Of a stretch of DNA of 64,000 nt, positions 1 through 9,572 are shown in pieces. A program made the position numbers and the translations under genes. The stretch's first letter is position 1. Each line of letters begins with the position of its first letter. The stretch is from Polaromonas sp. GTDB lineage: Bacteria > Pseudomonadota > Gammaproteobacteria > Burkholderiales > Burkholderiaceae_C. The stretch lies in assembly GCF_016185115.1 (NCBI RefSeq), contig NZ_JACPOF010000024.1, positions 1 through 64,000 of the forward strand, given 5' to 3'. Under the pieces are notes generated by a model that did not search any database, was not told the DNA's origin, and was given only the letters and a program-made list of their open reading frames with translations.

Positions 1-111
1 AGGTCAGACGTGTTCGATTACATCGAGGGTTTCTACAATCGAGTCCGCAGGCACAGTCATCTTGACCTTCTGAGCCCGCTGGCATTCGAGCAGCTTCGTA
101 CTGGAAGCTGA
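1..111 (+). CDS. IS3-family transposase OrfB, C-terminal fragment
   Basis: Reading frame 1 is open from the first base to TGA at 109-111 and encodes RSDVFDYIEGFYNRVRRHSH and then LDLLSPLAFEQLRTGS. The YIEGFYNRxRRHS block and SPxxFE box are family hallmarks of IS3-group transposases, which catalyse copy-out/paste-in transposition. The gene is cut by the window edge, so the start, OrfA and the frameshift signal cannot be seen. Assignment to the IS3 family is secure; the subgroup is not. Confidence 0.8.
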   Translation, partial: RSDVFDYIEGFYNRVRRHSHLDLLSPLAFEQLRTGS

Positions 112-140
112 AATGTGTCTACGAAAACGGGTCAAGTCCA
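1..140 (+). mobile_element. 3' end of an IS3-family insertion sequence (partial)
   Basis: The window opens inside an insertion sequence. Bases 1-111 encode the C-terminal 36 residues of an OrfB-type transposase, including FDYIEGFYNRVRRHS and LSPLAFEQL, the conserved tail of the IS3-family DDE domain, followed by TGA. The stretch at 116-140, ending GGGTCAAGTCCA, has the look of the terminal inverted repeat of such elements. The other end lies outside the window, so copy integrity and any target-site duplication cannot be judged. It borders a polysaccharide locus, a usual place for IS elements. Confidence 0.8.
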
Positions 141-199
141 ACCCGGCGCCTGCAAGAAACTCCTCGAATAAAACTATCGATGAAGCATGAGGTCGGTTT

Positions 200-760
200 T
201 TGAAGCGTCTATTTGATTTGGTCCTGGCCCTGTTGCTGTTGCTGGTGCTGGCCGTACCGCTGGTGGTCGTTGCATTGCTGGTGCGCTTTACGTCGCCGGG
301 GCCCGTGCTGTACTGGTCCGACCGCGTCGGACGCCATAACAGGATTTTCAGCATGCCGAAGTTCAGAAGCATGCGTATAGGAACGCCTGAGGTAGCAACC
401 CACCTTCTGGCCAACCCCTCCGCCCACCTCACCCCGATTGGCCCGTTTCTGCGGAAGAGCAGCCTTGATGAACTGCCACAGCTCTGGAGCATCCTCACGG
501 GTGATATGAGTTTTGTGGGGCCACGGCCTGCGCTGTTCAACCAGGATGACCTCACACAGCTCCGCACCAGCATGGGGGTTCACGAACTGGTTCCAGGATT
601 GACCGGATGGGCGCAGATTAACGGGAGGGACGAACTTCCCATACCTGAAAAGGTGGCCTTGGACGCCGAATACCTCCATAAGCAATCGTTCTGGTTCGAT
701 TTGCGCATCCTCTGGCTGACAGGACTCAAGGTCTTACTCGGACATGGCGTAGTCCACTAG
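200..760 (+). CDS. Initiating sugar-phosphate transferase (bacterial sugar transferase family)
   Basis: A 186-residue monotopic phosphoglycosyl transferase of the WcaJ/PglC-type family, which moves a sugar phosphate from a nucleotide sugar onto undecaprenyl phosphate to start capsule, O-antigen or exopolysaccharide repeat units. One hydrophobic segment (residues 5-28) is followed by the core: RVGRHNRIFSMPKFRSM (about 42-58), the catalytic Asp-Glu pair in SSLDELPQLW (D90/E91), GDMSFVGPRP and PGLTGWAQING. It is the short form without the extra N-terminal membrane domain. TTG at 200 is the only sensible start; a purine-rich GAGGTCGG lies upstream and the nearby ATGs are out of frame or closed. 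It converges on rfbBDAC, consistent with a surface polysaccharide locus. The transferred sugar cannot be read from sequence. Confidence 0.9.
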   Translation: MKRLFDLVLALLLLLVLAVPLVVVALLVRFTSPGPVLYWSDRVGRHNRIFSMPKFRSMRIGTPEVATHLLANPSAHLTPIGPFLRKSSLDELPQLWSILTGDMSFVGPRPALFNQDDLTQLRTSMGVHELVPGLTGWAQINGRDELPIPEKVALDAEYLHKQSFWFDLRILWLTGLKVLLGHGVVH

Positions 761-771
761 GGCCTGCCCCG

Positions 772-790
772 CACCGCCCAAACGGCGGTG
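772..790. terminator. Short hairpin between convergent genes
   Basis: CACCGCC (772-778) and GGCGGTG (784-790) form a perfect 7-bp stem with a 5-nt loop in the 52-bp gap between the convergent sugar transferase and rfbC. No T-run follows on either strand, so it is at best a weak or Rho-assisted terminator. Confidence 0.3.
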
Positions 791-812
791 AGCCAGGGCC
801 AGTCCGCCCTGT

Positions 813-1352
813 TTACAACATCACATCCCTGAACCTCGACCCGGCGCTGTCTTTTGCCGAAAGACTGGGCACACCCTCAGTAGGCCAGCTGATTCCCAGA
901 TCAGGATCGTTCCAGGCGATGCAACGCTCCTGGGAGGGGGCGTAATAGTCCGTCGTCTTGTATAAAAAATCAGCCGTTTCACTCAGTACCAGAAAGCCGT
1001 GCGCCAGTCCCGGAGGAACCCATAGCTGCTTCTGGTTGCCCTCACTCAGTTCAACGCCTACCCATTTCCCGAATGTCGGTGACGACACCCTGATGTCCAC
1101 GGCAACATCAAATACAGCCCCCCGCACTACACGCACCAGCTTGCCCTGAGGCTGCCCCAGCTGATAATGCAGCCCCCTCAGTACGCCTTTGGAAGACCTG
1201 CTGTGGTTATCCTGCACAAAGGTGAAGTTTGTACCGGTTGCGGCGTTGAATGCCTGCTGGTTAAAACTCTCGAAAAAGAACCCGCGCTGATCTCCGAACA
1301 CACGTGGTTCGACGATCAACACATCGGCAATGGCGGTAGAGGTAACGTTCAT
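813..1352 (-). CDS. rfbC: dTDP-4-dehydrorhamnose 3,5-epimerase
   Basis: A 179-residue cupin-fold epimerase that converts dTDP-4-keto-6-deoxyglucose to dTDP-4-keto-L-rhamnose, the third step of dTDP-rhamnose synthesis. Visible signatures are [34 protein letters not shown] with the catalytic His, [15 protein letters not shown], and [13 protein letters not shown]. Length matches the family. It is the last gene of the minus-strand rfbBDAC operon; its ATG overlaps the end of rfbA by 4 nt, implying translational coupling. Confidence 0.96.
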   Translation of the reverse strand: MNVTSTAIADVLIVEPRVFGDQRGFFFESFNQQAFNAATGTNFTFVQDNHSRSSKGVLRGLHYQLGQPQGKLVRVVRGAVFDVAVDIRVSSPTFGKWVGVELSEGNQKQLWVPPGLAHGFLVLSETADFLYKTTDYYAPSQERCIAWNDPDLGISWPTEGVPSLSAKDSAGSRFRDVML

Positions 1353-2236
1353 GGATATCCGCGTTCATTGAGCAGGCGCAACAGGTATTGTCCGTAACCG
1401 CTTTTGGCCAGTGGCCGGGCCAACTTCTCCAGTTGGGCATCGGTGATGAATCCGTTGCGCCACGCTATTTCTTCAGGACACGCAATTTTCAGCCCCTGGC
1501 GATGCTCAAGCGTCGCGATGAACTGCCCGGCTTCCAGCAAGCTGTCATGGGTTCCCGTGTCCAGCCATGCATAGCCGCGCTGCATGATCTGTACGCTGAG
1601 CTGGCCACGCTCCAGGTAAACCTGATTGACGGTCGTGATTTCAAACTCACCACGGGCACTCGGCTTGATGGATTTGGCGATGTCAACGACCTGGTTGTCA
1701 TAAAAATACAGGCCAGTCACGGCATAGCTGCTTTTAGGCTGTGCGGGTTTTTCCTCGATGCTGCTGGCCTTGCCCGCCGCATCAAAGGCAACGACACCAT
1801 AACGCTCGGGGTCGTGAACGTGATAGGCAAAAACCGTCGCCCCTTTGTCACTGGCATCGGCTTGCATCAACAGCTTTTGCAGGTCATGCCCGTAAAAAAT
1901 GTTGTCGCCAAGCACAAGGGCGCTTGGAGCCCCATCAAGAAATTTCTCCCCAATGATGAAAGCCTGTGCGAGGCCGTCCGGGCTGGCCTGCACTGCATAC
2001 TGGAGCTTCATGCCCCACTGTGAGCCATCGCCCAGCAATTGCTCGAAACGGGGCGTATCCTGCGGCGTACTGATGATGAGGACTTCGCGTATGCCCGCAA
2101 CCATCAGCGTGCTGAGTGGGTAATACACCATGGGCTTGTCATATACCGGGAGCAACTGCTTGCTGATGGCCAGGGTGGCAGGATGCAGGCGGGTGCCCGA
2201 CCCGCCTGCGAGGACTATGCCTTTGCGTTGTGTCAT
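1349..2236 (-). CDS. rfbA: Glucose-1-phosphate thymidylyltransferase
   Basis: A 295-residue nucleotidyltransferase joining dTTP and glucose-1-phosphate to dTDP-glucose, the first step of dTDP-rhamnose synthesis. The N-terminal [14 protein letters not shown] loop binds the nucleotide; [28 protein letters not shown] residues ([13 protein letters not shown]), SIEEKP and the [13 protein letters not shown] block are all typical of RmlA. Length fits the family. It lies 8 nt downstream of rfbD and overlaps rfbC by 4 nt. No odd features were noticed. Confidence 0.97.
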   Translation of the reverse strand: MTQRKGIVLAGGSGTRLHPATLAISKQLLPVYDKPMVYYPLSTLMVAGIREVLIISTPQDTPRFEQLLGDGSQWGMKLQYAVQASPDGLAQAFIIGEKFLDGAPSALVLGDNIFYGHDLQKLLMQADASDKGATVFAYHVHDPERYGVVAFDAAGKASSIEEKPAQPKSSYAVTGLYFYDNQVVDIAKSIKPSARGEFEITTVNQVYLERGQLSVQIMQRGYAWLDTGTHDSLLEAGQFIATLEHRQGLKIACPEEIAWRNGFITDAQLEKLARPLAKSGYGQYLLRLLNERGYP

Positions 2237-2244
2237 GTAAGGAT

Positions 2245-3138
2245 TCAGTTAATTTCAGTCAGCATGCGGGCGACACCCACCTGCCAGCCGGGAAGCTGCA
2301 AACCGAAGTCAGCGCCGAGTTTAGCTGTGCACAAACGCGAGTTGTGCGGGCGCACTGCGGGTGTGGGGAAAGCCGTGGATGGTACGGGGTCAACGGTCTC
2401 GGGCGCGGCTTTCAAAGCACATCCGATTTTTTGGGCCTGCGCCACCACGAATCGGGCGTAACCATGCCATGAGGTTTCTCCCGCCGCCGCGACATGGTAA
2501 ATGCCACCGGGCTGGCCCGAACCACCACGCACTGAGCGCACCATGTGGGCAGTCACATCAGCCAGCAGATCCGCACCCGTCGGCGCGCCAAACTGGTCAT
2601 TGACCACAGACAACCGTTCACGTTCACCCGCCAGCCTCAGCATGGTCTTTGCAAAGTTGCCGCCCCTCGCCGCATAAACCCAACTGGTGCGCAGGATGAG
2701 GTAGTTGTCGCAATTTTCGGCAATTCGCCTTTCGCCTTCCAGCTTGGTCCTGCCATACACGCCGAGGGGGCCCGTCGGGTCGGTCTCGCTCCATGGCCGG
2801 TCACCACTCCCGTCAAAAACATAGTCCGTCGAGTAGTGAACCAGCAATGCGCCTGTCGCCCTGGCAGCTTCGGCCAGTACGCCGGGCGCCTCGGCATTGA
2901 CAGTGTGTGCAGCGGCCGCATCACTCTCGGCCTTGTCGACAGCCGTATATGCGGCGGCGTTGACGATGACGTCGGGGCTCACCGCACGGACGGTTTCGGC
3001 AATCCCGGTCAGGTTGGAAAGGTCTCCACAAAAATCAGTGCTGCGCCTGTCCAGCGCGAGGACCTGCCCCAGTGGCACCAGACTGCGCTGCAACTCCCAG
3101 CCGACCTGCCCCGCAGACCCCAGCAACAGTATCTTCAC
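2245..3138 (-). CDS. rfbD: dTDP-4-dehydrorhamnose reductase
   Basis: A 297-residue extended SDR reductase that makes dTDP-L-rhamnose, the final step. The N-terminal [16 protein letters not shown] is the NAD(P)-binding Rossmann motif; [15 protein letters not shown], the STDYVFDG box, and YGRTKLEGE with the catalytic Tyr-x3-Lys are present. The start overlaps the stop of rfbB by 4 nt, so translation is probably coupled. Length and motif order are ordinary for RmlD. Confidence 0.96.
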   Translation of the reverse strand: MKILLLGSAGQVGWELQRSLVPLGQVLALDRRSTDFCGDLSNLTGIAETVRAVSPDVIVNAAAYTAVDKAESDAAAAHTVNAEAPGVLAEAARATGALLVHYSTDYVFDGSGDRPWSETDPTGPLGVYGRTKLEGERRIAENCDNYLILRTSWVYAARGGNFAKTMLRLAGERERLSVVNDQFGAPTGADLLADVTAHMVRSVRGGSGQPGGIYHVAAAGETSWHGYARFVVAQAQKIGCALKAAPETVDPVPSTAFPTPAVRPHNSRLCTAKLGADFGLQLPGWQVGVARMLTEIN

Positions 3139-4211
3139 GCAACCGCCCCTTCAACCTTGCCGTAGTGCAGGTCCGTCCACTCCCGGTAAGCGCCACTTTG
3201 CACATGAGTGACCCAATCGGCATTCCGGAGATACCAATCGACGGTTTTTCGTATCCCGCTGTCAAAAGTCTCGGCTGGCTGCCAGCCCAGTTCTCGCTGG
3301 ATTTTCCCCGCGTCGATGGCATAACGCCGGTCATGCCCTGGCCTGTCAGTGACATGCGCGATCTGCGCCTTGTAGCTGATGCCATCAGTCCTGGGCCGCA
3401 TCTCGTCGAGCAGCGAACAGACCGTGTGCACGATATCGATGTTGGGCTTCTCGTTCCAGCCGCCCACGTTGTAAACCTCACCGGGCCGACCAGCTTCCAG
3501 CACCCGCCGGATCGCGCTGCAATGGTCTTTCACATAAAGCCAGTCACGCACCTGCATGCCATCGCCGTAGACAGGCAGCGCCTTGCCGGCCAGCGCATTG
3601 ACGATCATCAGCGGTATGAGTTTTTCAGGGAAATGGTAGGGGCCGTAGTTGTTGCTGCAGTTGGTTGTCAGAACCGGCAGGCCGTAAGTGTGGTGGTAGG
3701 CGCGTACAAGGTGGTCGCTGGCGGCCTTGCTGGCCGAATAGGGGCTGTTCGGCTCATAGCGGTGTGTCTCGGTGAAGGCGGCATCATCGCCGCCAAGCGA
3801 CCCATAGACCTCGTCCGTTGAGACATGCAAAAAACGGAAATCTTTTTTTGCGTCCCCGATCAATCCACCCCAATACGCCCGCACCGCCTCAAGCAGGTGA
3901 AACGTGCCCACGATATTGGTCTGGATGAAATCTTCCGGCCCGTGAATCGAACGGTCGACATGGGATTCCGCTGCAAAATTGATGATGGCCCGTGGCTTGT
4001 GGGTCCGCAGCAACTCTCCGACCAGCGCAGCATCGCCGATATCACCTTTGACAAAGACATGCCGCGGGTTGCCATTGAGTGGCGCCAGGGTTTCCAGATT
4101 GCCGGCATAGGTCAGTTTGTCGAGGTTGACCACTGGCTCGTCAGACTGGGCAAGCCAGTCCAGCACAAAATTGGCACCTATAAAACCGGCGCCACCGGTA
4201 ACGAGAAGCAT
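3135..4211 (-). CDS. rfbB: dTDP-glucose 4,6-dehydratase
   Basis: First gene of the rfbBDAC operon. This extended SDR dehydrates dTDP-glucose to dTDP-4-keto-6-deoxyglucose. It starts [46 protein letters not shown], the catalytic [15 protein letters not shown] and [20 protein letters not shown] follow. The frame is open 27 codons further upstream (to 4292), but that extension is not conserved-looking and ATG at 4211 places the Rossmann glycine motif at the extreme N-terminus, as in known RmlB; 358 residues is the usual length. Confidence 0.96.
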   Translation of the reverse strand: MLLVTGGAGFIGANFVLDWLAQSDEPVVNLDKLTYAGNLETLAPLNGNPRHVFVKGDIGDAALVGELLRTHKPRAIINFAAESHVDRSIHGPEDFIQTNIVGTFHLLEAVRAYWGGLIGDAKKDFRFLHVSTDEVYGSLGGDDAAFTETHRYEPNSPYSASKAASDHLVRAYHHTYGLPVLTTNCSNNYGPYHFPEKLIPLMIVNALAGKALPVYGDGMQVRDWLYVKDHCSAIRRVLEAGRPGEVYNVGGWNEKPNIDIVHTVCSLLDEMRPRTDGISYKAQIAHVTDRPGHDRRYAIDAGKIQRELGWQPAETFDSGIRKTVDWYLRNADWVTHVQSGAYREWTDLHYGKVEGAVA

Positions 4212-4362
4212 GGGAATCCTTGTTGACGATGCAGTTGAACCGGAATTGTCCGTCAGGCGGCAATGACATGCCTGCACAGTCCTGATGAACACTCCCGGTT
4301 AGCCGCCGGAAATTATCCCACGCAACTTTGCGACCCGGCCGGGCCGGGCGCGGCATGGGCGG

Positions 4363-6366
4363 TCAGAAGTGAATTCCGCGCATCATCTGCTGCATGGCTA
4401 CCGCCTCGGCTGACAGCTGCGGTTTGGCGGCTTTGTCGCCATGTTTTGCCCCCTTGGCTGCAGATGAATCCGGGAACATGCGGAAGCTGGTGTTCATGGC
4501 GATCTGCGCAATGCGCGGCACCAGGGCGTGCATGACCTGGCCGGTGATGCCAAGACGGGTGGCAATGCGTACCGGCTTGCTGATGCAGGCGTCGGCAATC
4601 ATGTCTGCCGCCTCTTCAGGCGACAGGGTCGGTACGTTGTTGTAGAGATTGGTTGGCGCAATCATGGGCGTGCGCACCAGCGGCATGTTGATGGTGGTAA
4701 AGCTGATACCCACATCGGCAAACTCGCTCGACGCACAGCGCGTCCACGCATCAAGTGCGGCCTTGGATGCGACATAAGCCGAAAAGCGCGGCGCATTGGT
4801 CAGCACGCCAATCGAGCTGATATTGACCACGTGACCCTTGCGTTTGGCTGTCATGCCCGGCAACAGGCCCATGGTCACGCGCAGGCAGCCGAAGTAATTG
4901 AGCTGCATGGTGCGCTCGTAGTCGTGAAAACGGTCGTAGCTGGCCTCAATCGCCCGGCGAATCGAACGGCCGGCGTTATTGATCAGGAAATCGACACCGC
5001 CATGGTTGGCGACCAACTCCTTGATGAAGCGGTCGCAGTCGGCCATGTCGGCAATGTCGGCCGCGTAAGCCACGAAGTTGTAGCCCTTGGCCTTGGCTTC
5101 CTTGCAGGCCTCGTCGAGCTTGTCCTGATCGCGGCCGCAAATGATGGTGATGGCGCCCGCATCTGCGAACTTGTGTGCTGCAGCCAGGCCGATGCCCGAT
5201 GATCCGCCTGTGACCAGCACCACCTTGCCGTTAACCGTGCCGCGCAATGAGCGGTCGATGTGCAGGTCGGGGTCCAGGTGACGCTCCCAGTAATCCCACA
5301 GGCGCCAGGCGTAGTCCTTGAGGTTGGGCACGGCAATACCAGAGCCTTTGAGCGCCGCAGTCATCTCCCGGCTGTCAAAACGGGTCGGGTAGTTTACAAA
5401 AGTGAGCATGTCTTCTGGCAGGCCCAGGTCTGCCAGCACGGCATTGCGCACCCGGCGCACCGGGGCCAGAGCCATCAGGCTCTTCTTGACGCCGCGCGGA
5501 ATGAAGCCCAACAAGGCGGCGTTCACAAACAGGTTCATCTTGGGCGCGTGGGCTGCGCGGCTGAAGATATCCAGCACATCGCCCACTCGATAGCCCACCG
5601 GGTCAACCAGGTGAAAGCATTTTTTGCTGATGCCAGCCTTGTGGCTGATGTGGTCAAGCGCGTCGACGACGAAATCGACCGGCACGATGTTGACGCGACC
5701 ACCTTCCAGCCCCACAGCCGGCATCCATGGCGGCAACAACTGGCGCATGCGCTGGATCAGTTTGAAAAAGTAATACGGGCCGTCAATCTTGTCCATTTCG
5801 CCGGTGGTGCTGTCACCCACCACCATCGCCGGACGGAAGACCGTCCAGGGTACCTTGCATTCCTTGCGCACGATTTTTTCGCTCTCGTGCTTGGTCATGA
5901 AATAGGGATGCTCGTAGTTCTCGGCCTCCTCGAACATGTCCTCGCGGAACACACCTTCATACAGGCCGGCCGCAGCGATGGAGGACACGTGATGGAAGTG
6001 CCCCGCCTCTATGGCCTTGGCAAATTCAACCGTGTTGCGCGTCCCGTCAATATTGACGGCAACCTGGCTTTCCTCATCGGCACTCAGGTCATAGACGGCG
6101 GCCAGGTGATAGAAATGATCCACCTGCCCCTTGAGCTTTTTGATGTCTTCAGCACTTACACCCAGTTTTTTGCTGGTCAGGTCGCCATGAACGGCGATGG
6201 CCCTTGTCGCGCTCACCCCCCAATACTCACGCAGGTCGGCAACCTTGCCGGCGCTCTCCTTGCGAATCAGGAAAGAAACCGTGGCCCCCTTGCGGTCCAG
6301 CAATTTTTTCACCAGGCGTTTACCGATAAAGCCGGTGGCCCCGGTGACGAAATAGTGCGTTGTCAT
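4363..6366 (-). CDS. Two-domain alcohol-forming fatty acyl-CoA reductase
   Basis: A 667-residue fusion of two SDR modules. The N-terminal extended-SDR domain (about 1-370) begins with YFVTGATGFIGKRLVKKLL and has a Y155-x3-K159 pair (YFMTK). The C-terminal classical SDR (about 385-640) has TGGSSGIG, LINNAGRSIRR and the catalytic YVASK. Architecture, length and long shared stretches (FREDMFEEAE, DGPYYFFK, NIVPVDFVVDALDHI, INYPTRFD, NISSIGVLTNAPRFSAYVASK) match, from memory, the Marinobacter FACoAR reductase that takes acyl-CoA through aldehyde to fatty alcohol in one polypeptide. It diverges from a phasin gene 203 bp away and could feed the wax ester synthase at 23629-25179. Older annotation styles would call it a generic short-chain dehydrogenase. 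Confidence 0.85.
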   Translation of the reverse strand: MTTHYFVTGATGFIGKRLVKKLLDRKGATVSFLIRKESAGKVADLREYWGVSATRAIAVHGDLTSKKLGVSAEDIKKLKGQVDHFYHLAAVYDLSADEESQVAVNIDGTRNTVEFAKAIEAGHFHHVSSIAAAGLYEGVFREDMFEEAENYEHPYFMTKHESEKIVRKECKVPWTVFRPAMVVGDSTTGEMDKIDGPYYFFKLIQRMRQLLPPWMPAVGLEGGRVNIVPVDFVVDALDHISHKAGISKKCFHLVDPVGYRVGDVLDIFSRAAHAPKMNLFVNAALLGFIPRGVKKSLMALAPVRRVRNAVLADLGLPEDMLTFVNYPTRFDSREMTAALKGSGIAVPNLKDYAWRLWDYWERHLDPDLHIDRSLRGTVNGKVVLVTGGSSGIGLAAAHKFADAGAITIICGRDQDKLDEACKEAKAKGYNFVAYAADIADMADCDRFIKELVANHGGVDFLINNAGRSIRRAIEASYDRFHDYERTMQLNYFGCLRVTMGLLPGMTAKRKGHVVNISSIGVLTNAPRFSAYVASKAALDAWTRCASSEFADVGISFTTINMPLVRTPMIAPTNLYNNVPTLSPEEAADMIADACISKPVRIATRLGITGQVMHALVPRIAQIAMNTSFRMFPDSSAAKGAKHGDKAAKPQLSAEAVAMQQMMRGIHF

Positions 6367-6568
6367 GGTGATGGTGTCTTTCCGCTGAAGGGCAAATCAA
6401 AGCCCGATTCTTGCCGAAAGCCCTGCCCCTCCTATTCAGCAAAAACCCGCGCCCTGTCACTTCTAGAACCCGGCACCTAAATGATGGCGCGCACAGGGCT
6501 TATATTTTGGGATGTGCATGGCGACACTGCCGCGCAATGTCATTTCACCATTCTTCAGGAGCAAACCC

Positions 6569-7084
6569 ATGGTCAAGAAACTGCAAAAAATGAGCGCCGA
6601 CAAAAAATCCGGCCCACAGCTGTCGGGTGCCGTCAAGGAATCCGCGCAGCAAATCTGGCTGGCCGGCCTGGGGGCTTTCTCAAAAGCGCAGGAAGAAGGC
6701 GGCAAGGTTTTTGAGACTCTGGTCAAGGAAGGCCTGTCCATACAGCGCAAGACCCAGGCGGTTGCAGAAGAGAAAATCTCGGTGGCTACCAGCCGCATGG
6801 CGAGCATGGCCACAGACATCCAGTCCAAGGCAGGCAACCAGTGGGACAAGCTGGAAACCATTTTTGAAGACCGCGTTGCCAAAGCCCTGAACAAGCTGGG
6901 CGTGCCTTCTGCCAAGGATGTGGACGCGCTGATCGCACGCATTGATGAGCTCAACCGCAATGTGCAAAAGATGGGTGCCAAAGCGCCCACGAAGCCAGCA
7001 GCCAAAGCCCCTGCAAAAACAGCGGCCAAGCCTGCAGCCAAAAAAGCTGCGGCCAAGCGCCCCGCAGCGCGCAAAACCCCCTGA
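6569..7084 (+). CDS. Phasin, polyhydroxyalkanoate granule-associated protein (PhaF/PhaI type)
   Basis: A 171-residue protein with an amphipathic helical phasin domain (residues about 10-130; LSGAVKESAQQIWLAGLGAF and EEGGKVFETLVKEGLSIQRK are typical) and a C-terminal Ala/Lys/Pro-rich tail of about 40 residues made of AAKxPAKT-like units, resembling the histone H1-like tail of PhaF. Phasins coat PHA granules, and such tails can bind DNA and help granule partition. ATG at 6569 was chosen over an upstream in-frame ATG (6512) because CAGGAG lies 8 bp before it. A strong terminator follows. It is divergent from the fatty acyl-CoA reductase and 136 bp from a patatin-like gene. Confidence 0.9.
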   Translation: MVKKLQKMSADKKSGPQLSGAVKESAQQIWLAGLGAFSKAQEEGGKVFETLVKEGLSIQRKTQAVAEEKISVATSRMASMATDIQSKAGNQWDKLETIFEDRVAKALNKLGVPSAKDVDALIARIDELNRNVQKMGAKAPTKPAAKAPAKTAAKPAAKKAAAKRPAARKTP

Positions 7085-7098
7085 GTCAGGGTGTTTGT

Positions 7099-7126
7099 AA
7101 AAGGGGGACTTCTGTCCCCTTTTTTT
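7099..7126 (+). terminator. Rho-independent terminator after the phasin gene
   Basis: An A-run, a G-rich arm GGGGGAC and the complementary GTCCCC arm around a short TTCT-type loop, ending in seven T residues, form a canonical intrinsic terminator 15 bp after the phasin stop codon. Confidence 0.85.
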
Positions 7127-7219
7127 CGCCCTGCCGGTCCTGAGCCACGCCCCCAAACTTTCCGCGATCCTTGCTGCATTGCAGCAAAGCTGTGTTGACC
7201 CCAACCCTGAACTCCGAGC

Positions 7220-8563
7220 ATGAGCCCTGCAAAGTCCCTGAAAACCAGCCGCACCCGCAAGCAGCCCCGCATTGGGCTGGCACTGGCGGGGGGAGGTCCG
7301 CTCGGTGCCAGTTATGAAATAGGCGCCCTGTGCGCGCTTGACGAATCGTTGCGGGGGCTTTCTTTTACAAAGCTGGACCACTACGTCGGTGTATCTGCAG
7401 GCGGTTTTATTGCGGCCGGCCTGGCCAATGGGATGACGCCACGCGAACTGTGCGCCTCGTTTATTGAAAACGATCACGAGATATCCGAGGTGTTCGACCC
7501 GGCGTGGTTGATGGTGCCCGCCTACGGCGAATTTTTGCGCCGCGGCATTGCCCTGCCCGGTCTGGTGTTATCGGCCCTGTGGCGCGCCACGCTGGGCGGC
7601 AAATCGCTGCTCAACGCCATAGAGGCGCTCGGATCTGCATTGCCGACCGGCATTTTCAGCAATGACGAGATCGACGTCCGGTTGACAAAACTTTTTTCAA
7701 AACCTGGCCGCACCAACGACTTCCGCGAGCTCCCCAGCCGCCTGACCCTGGTCGCCACCAACCTCGACACAGGCGACGCCGCACCTTTCGGCCAGCCCGG
7801 CTGGGACCATGTTCCGATTTCCAGAGCCGTGCAGGCGAGCTCTGCATTACCGGGGCTGTTTCCGCCGGTAGAGATCGACAATCAGTACTTTGTCGATGGC
7901 GCACTCAAAAAGACCATGCATGCCGGCGTGGCGATGGATGAGGGCATGGACCTGATGTTCTGCCTGAACCCGCTGGTGCCGTTCAATTCCACCCTTGCGC
8001 CCGAACTGGCCATGACCCAGCGGGTGATGCGGCGCGGACTGCCGCCTGACCGGCAGCGCATTCCGCGCATCGTCAACGGGGGCCTACCAGCCGTCATGAG
8101 CCAGACCTTCCGGGCCATGATCCACTCCCGGCTGGAGCTCGGCATGAAGCACTACCAACACGCTTACCCCGACACCGACATCGTGCTGCTGGAGCCGGAC
8201 CACCGCGACACCGACATGTTCCTCGCCAACACTTTCAGTTACGGCCAGCGCCGCGAAATGGCCGAACACGCCTTCCAGCAGACACGCCAGATGCTGCGTT
8301 CACGCAAAACTTCACTGTCGGCCAAACTGGCACGGCATGGCATATCGCTGAACATGGAGGTGCTGGACGACCCCAGGCGCCACCTTGTCAGCGCCCGCCC
8401 GGCGCCCACGCGCGTGGGCCGGGCCATCGCCTCGCTCGAAGAAGTCATGGAAGACCTCAGCCACGCCATCAGGGCCTGCCCACTTGATTTTCGGGAGTGC
8501 GAACGCGGTGAAAACAGTGCCAATCAAGGCGCGCGACGACGGCAAGGCCCCTGCCTTGCCTAG
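7220..8563 (+). CDS. Patatin-like phospholipase
   Basis: A 447-residue patatin-domain lipid acyl hydrolase. The oxyanion-hole loop LALAGGGPLGASYEIGAL (about residues 15-32), the nucleophile elbow GVSAG (G-x-S-x-G) and the catalytic Asp in VDGALKK are all present, so the Ser-Asp dyad is intact. The C-terminal third (about 300-447) is outside the catalytic domain and I recognise nothing in it. No signal peptide is seen, so it is probably cytoplasmic. Position behind the phasin suggests action on membrane or granule-associated lipids; that is inference. ATG at 7220 follows CTCCGAGC, a poor ribosome site. Confidence 0.88.
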   Translation: MSPAKSLKTSRTRKQPRIGLALAGGGPLGASYEIGALCALDESLRGLSFTKLDHYVGVSAGGFIAAGLANGMTPRELCASFIENDHEISEVFDPAWLMVPAYGEFLRRGIALPGLVLSALWRATLGGKSLLNAIEALGSALPTGIFSNDEIDVRLTKLFSKPGRTNDFRELPSRLTLVATNLDTGDAAPFGQPGWDHVPISRAVQASSALPGLFPPVEIDNQYFVDGALKKTMHAGVAMDEGMDLMFCLNPLVPFNSTLAPELAMTQRVMRRGLPPDRQRIPRIVNGGLPAVMSQTFRAMIHSRLELGMKHYQHAYPDTDIVLLEPDHRDTDMFLANTFSYGQRREMAEHAFQQTRQMLRSRKTSLSAKLARHGISLNMEVLDDPRRHLVSARPAPTRVGRAIASLEEVMEDLSHAIRACPLDFRECERGENSANQGARRRQGPCLA

Positions 8564-8616
8564 GAGTGCAACGCTGAGTGGCGCTGTTTTCACCCCGTTC
8601 CCTGCGGGTTGTGATC

Positions 8617-8695
8617 AAAAAGGCCGTGCGCGGCGTTGCAAAGCCTTGCCGGGGTCTACCCCGTCTGCGTTTTGCGCCTTGTGCACGGCCTTTTT
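8617..8695. repeat. Long-armed inverted repeat in the patatin-tetR spacer
   Basis: AAAAAGGCCGTGC (8617-8629) is exactly complementary to GCACGGCCTTTTT (8683-8695), with a smaller nested hairpin GGGGTCTACCCC near 8650-8661. The right arm ends in five T residues, so it may serve as a terminator for the patatin gene, but the 53-nt interior is long for that role. The rest of the 281-bp spacer (8564-8844) holds no gene that I can support. Confidence 0.5.
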
Positions 8696-8844
8696 GACTC
8701 ACAACGCATCTCCCGCAAATCAGGTGAGCAGGCCCTTACCCGGCCGCGCGGCATTTCGCCTGAAGCCGACTCGCTGCTGGACTTCCCTAGTGCCGGAAAT
8801 CCCTGCCCTCGGTTAGAGTAGTTGCACATCAGAGGGCAGACAAC

Positions 8845-9513
8845 ATGGCGAAAAAAGCGCCCAGGCGCACGGCGGAGCGGATTCTGGAGGTCACGCTGGA
8901 CCTGTTCAACCGCTTTGGCGAGCCCAACGTCTCGACCACACTGATTTCAGCCGAGCTGGGCATCAGCCCCGGCAACCTCTACTACCACTACCCCGCCAAA
9001 GACGAGCTGATCAACTCGCTGTTCGACCGCTATGAACGCGCGCTGACCGAACTGCTCAACGCCAGCGACGGCGTTCGTGATGTTGAAGACGCCTGGTTCT
9101 TCATGCACACGCTGTTTGAGCTGATCTGGCAGTACCGCTTTTTGTACCGTGACCTGAACGATCTGCTGAGCAAAAACCGCCGCCTTGAGACCCACTTCCA
9201 GTCGGTTTTGAAGACCAAGACCCGCTCGGTCAGGGCCCTGCTTGACGGCATGAGCCGATCAGGTGCGATGGCGATTGATTCACGCGAGGTCGAAGCCACC
9301 GCCACCAGCATGGTGGTCGTGCTGACCTACTGGCTGAGTTTTGAATACGTGCGTGACCCGCGCAATGCGCTGGAGCCCGAAAACGCACAGGCTGCCCTGC
9401 TCCGCGGTGCGCACCACGTGCTGAACCTGCTCATTCCCTATCTTGAACAGGGCCAGCGCATGCACCTGCAATCGCTGGTGGGGGCTTACAGCACGCCGTC
9501 AGCTCCAAAATAG
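8845..9513 (+). CDS. TetR-family transcriptional regulator
   Basis: A 222-residue regulator. The N-terminal TetR DNA-binding domain (about residues 8-55: RTAERILEVTLDLFNRFGE, STTLISAELGISPGNLYYHY and PAKDELINSLF) is textbook. The C-terminal ligand domain (60-205) is diverged. It lies among lipid and storage genes (patatin, phasin, TPR protein), so a fatty acid or acyl-CoA effector is plausible but unproven. ATG at 8845 is preceded by AGAGGGCAGACAAC with a usable AGAGG. Confidence 0.9.
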   Translation: MAKKAPRRTAERILEVTLDLFNRFGEPNVSTTLISAELGISPGNLYYHYPAKDELINSLFDRYERALTELLNASDGVRDVEDAWFFMHTLFELIWQYRFLYRDLNDLLSKNRRLETHFQSVLKTKTRSVRALLDGMSRSGAMAIDSREVEATATSMVVVLTYWLSFEYVRDPRNALEPENAQAALLRGAHHVLNLLIPYLEQGQRMHLQSLVGAYSTPSAPK

Positions 9514-9572
9514 CCGGGCAGGCAAAATCCTGGTACCGGGCACCAGAAAAGTTAAAAACGAAGGAGACAAAA

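Noticed and set aside
5260..6480. 406-codon plus-strand frame opposite the fatty acyl-CoA reductase
   Set aside because: Antisense shadow of a well-supported enzyme; no motifs and no ribosome site.
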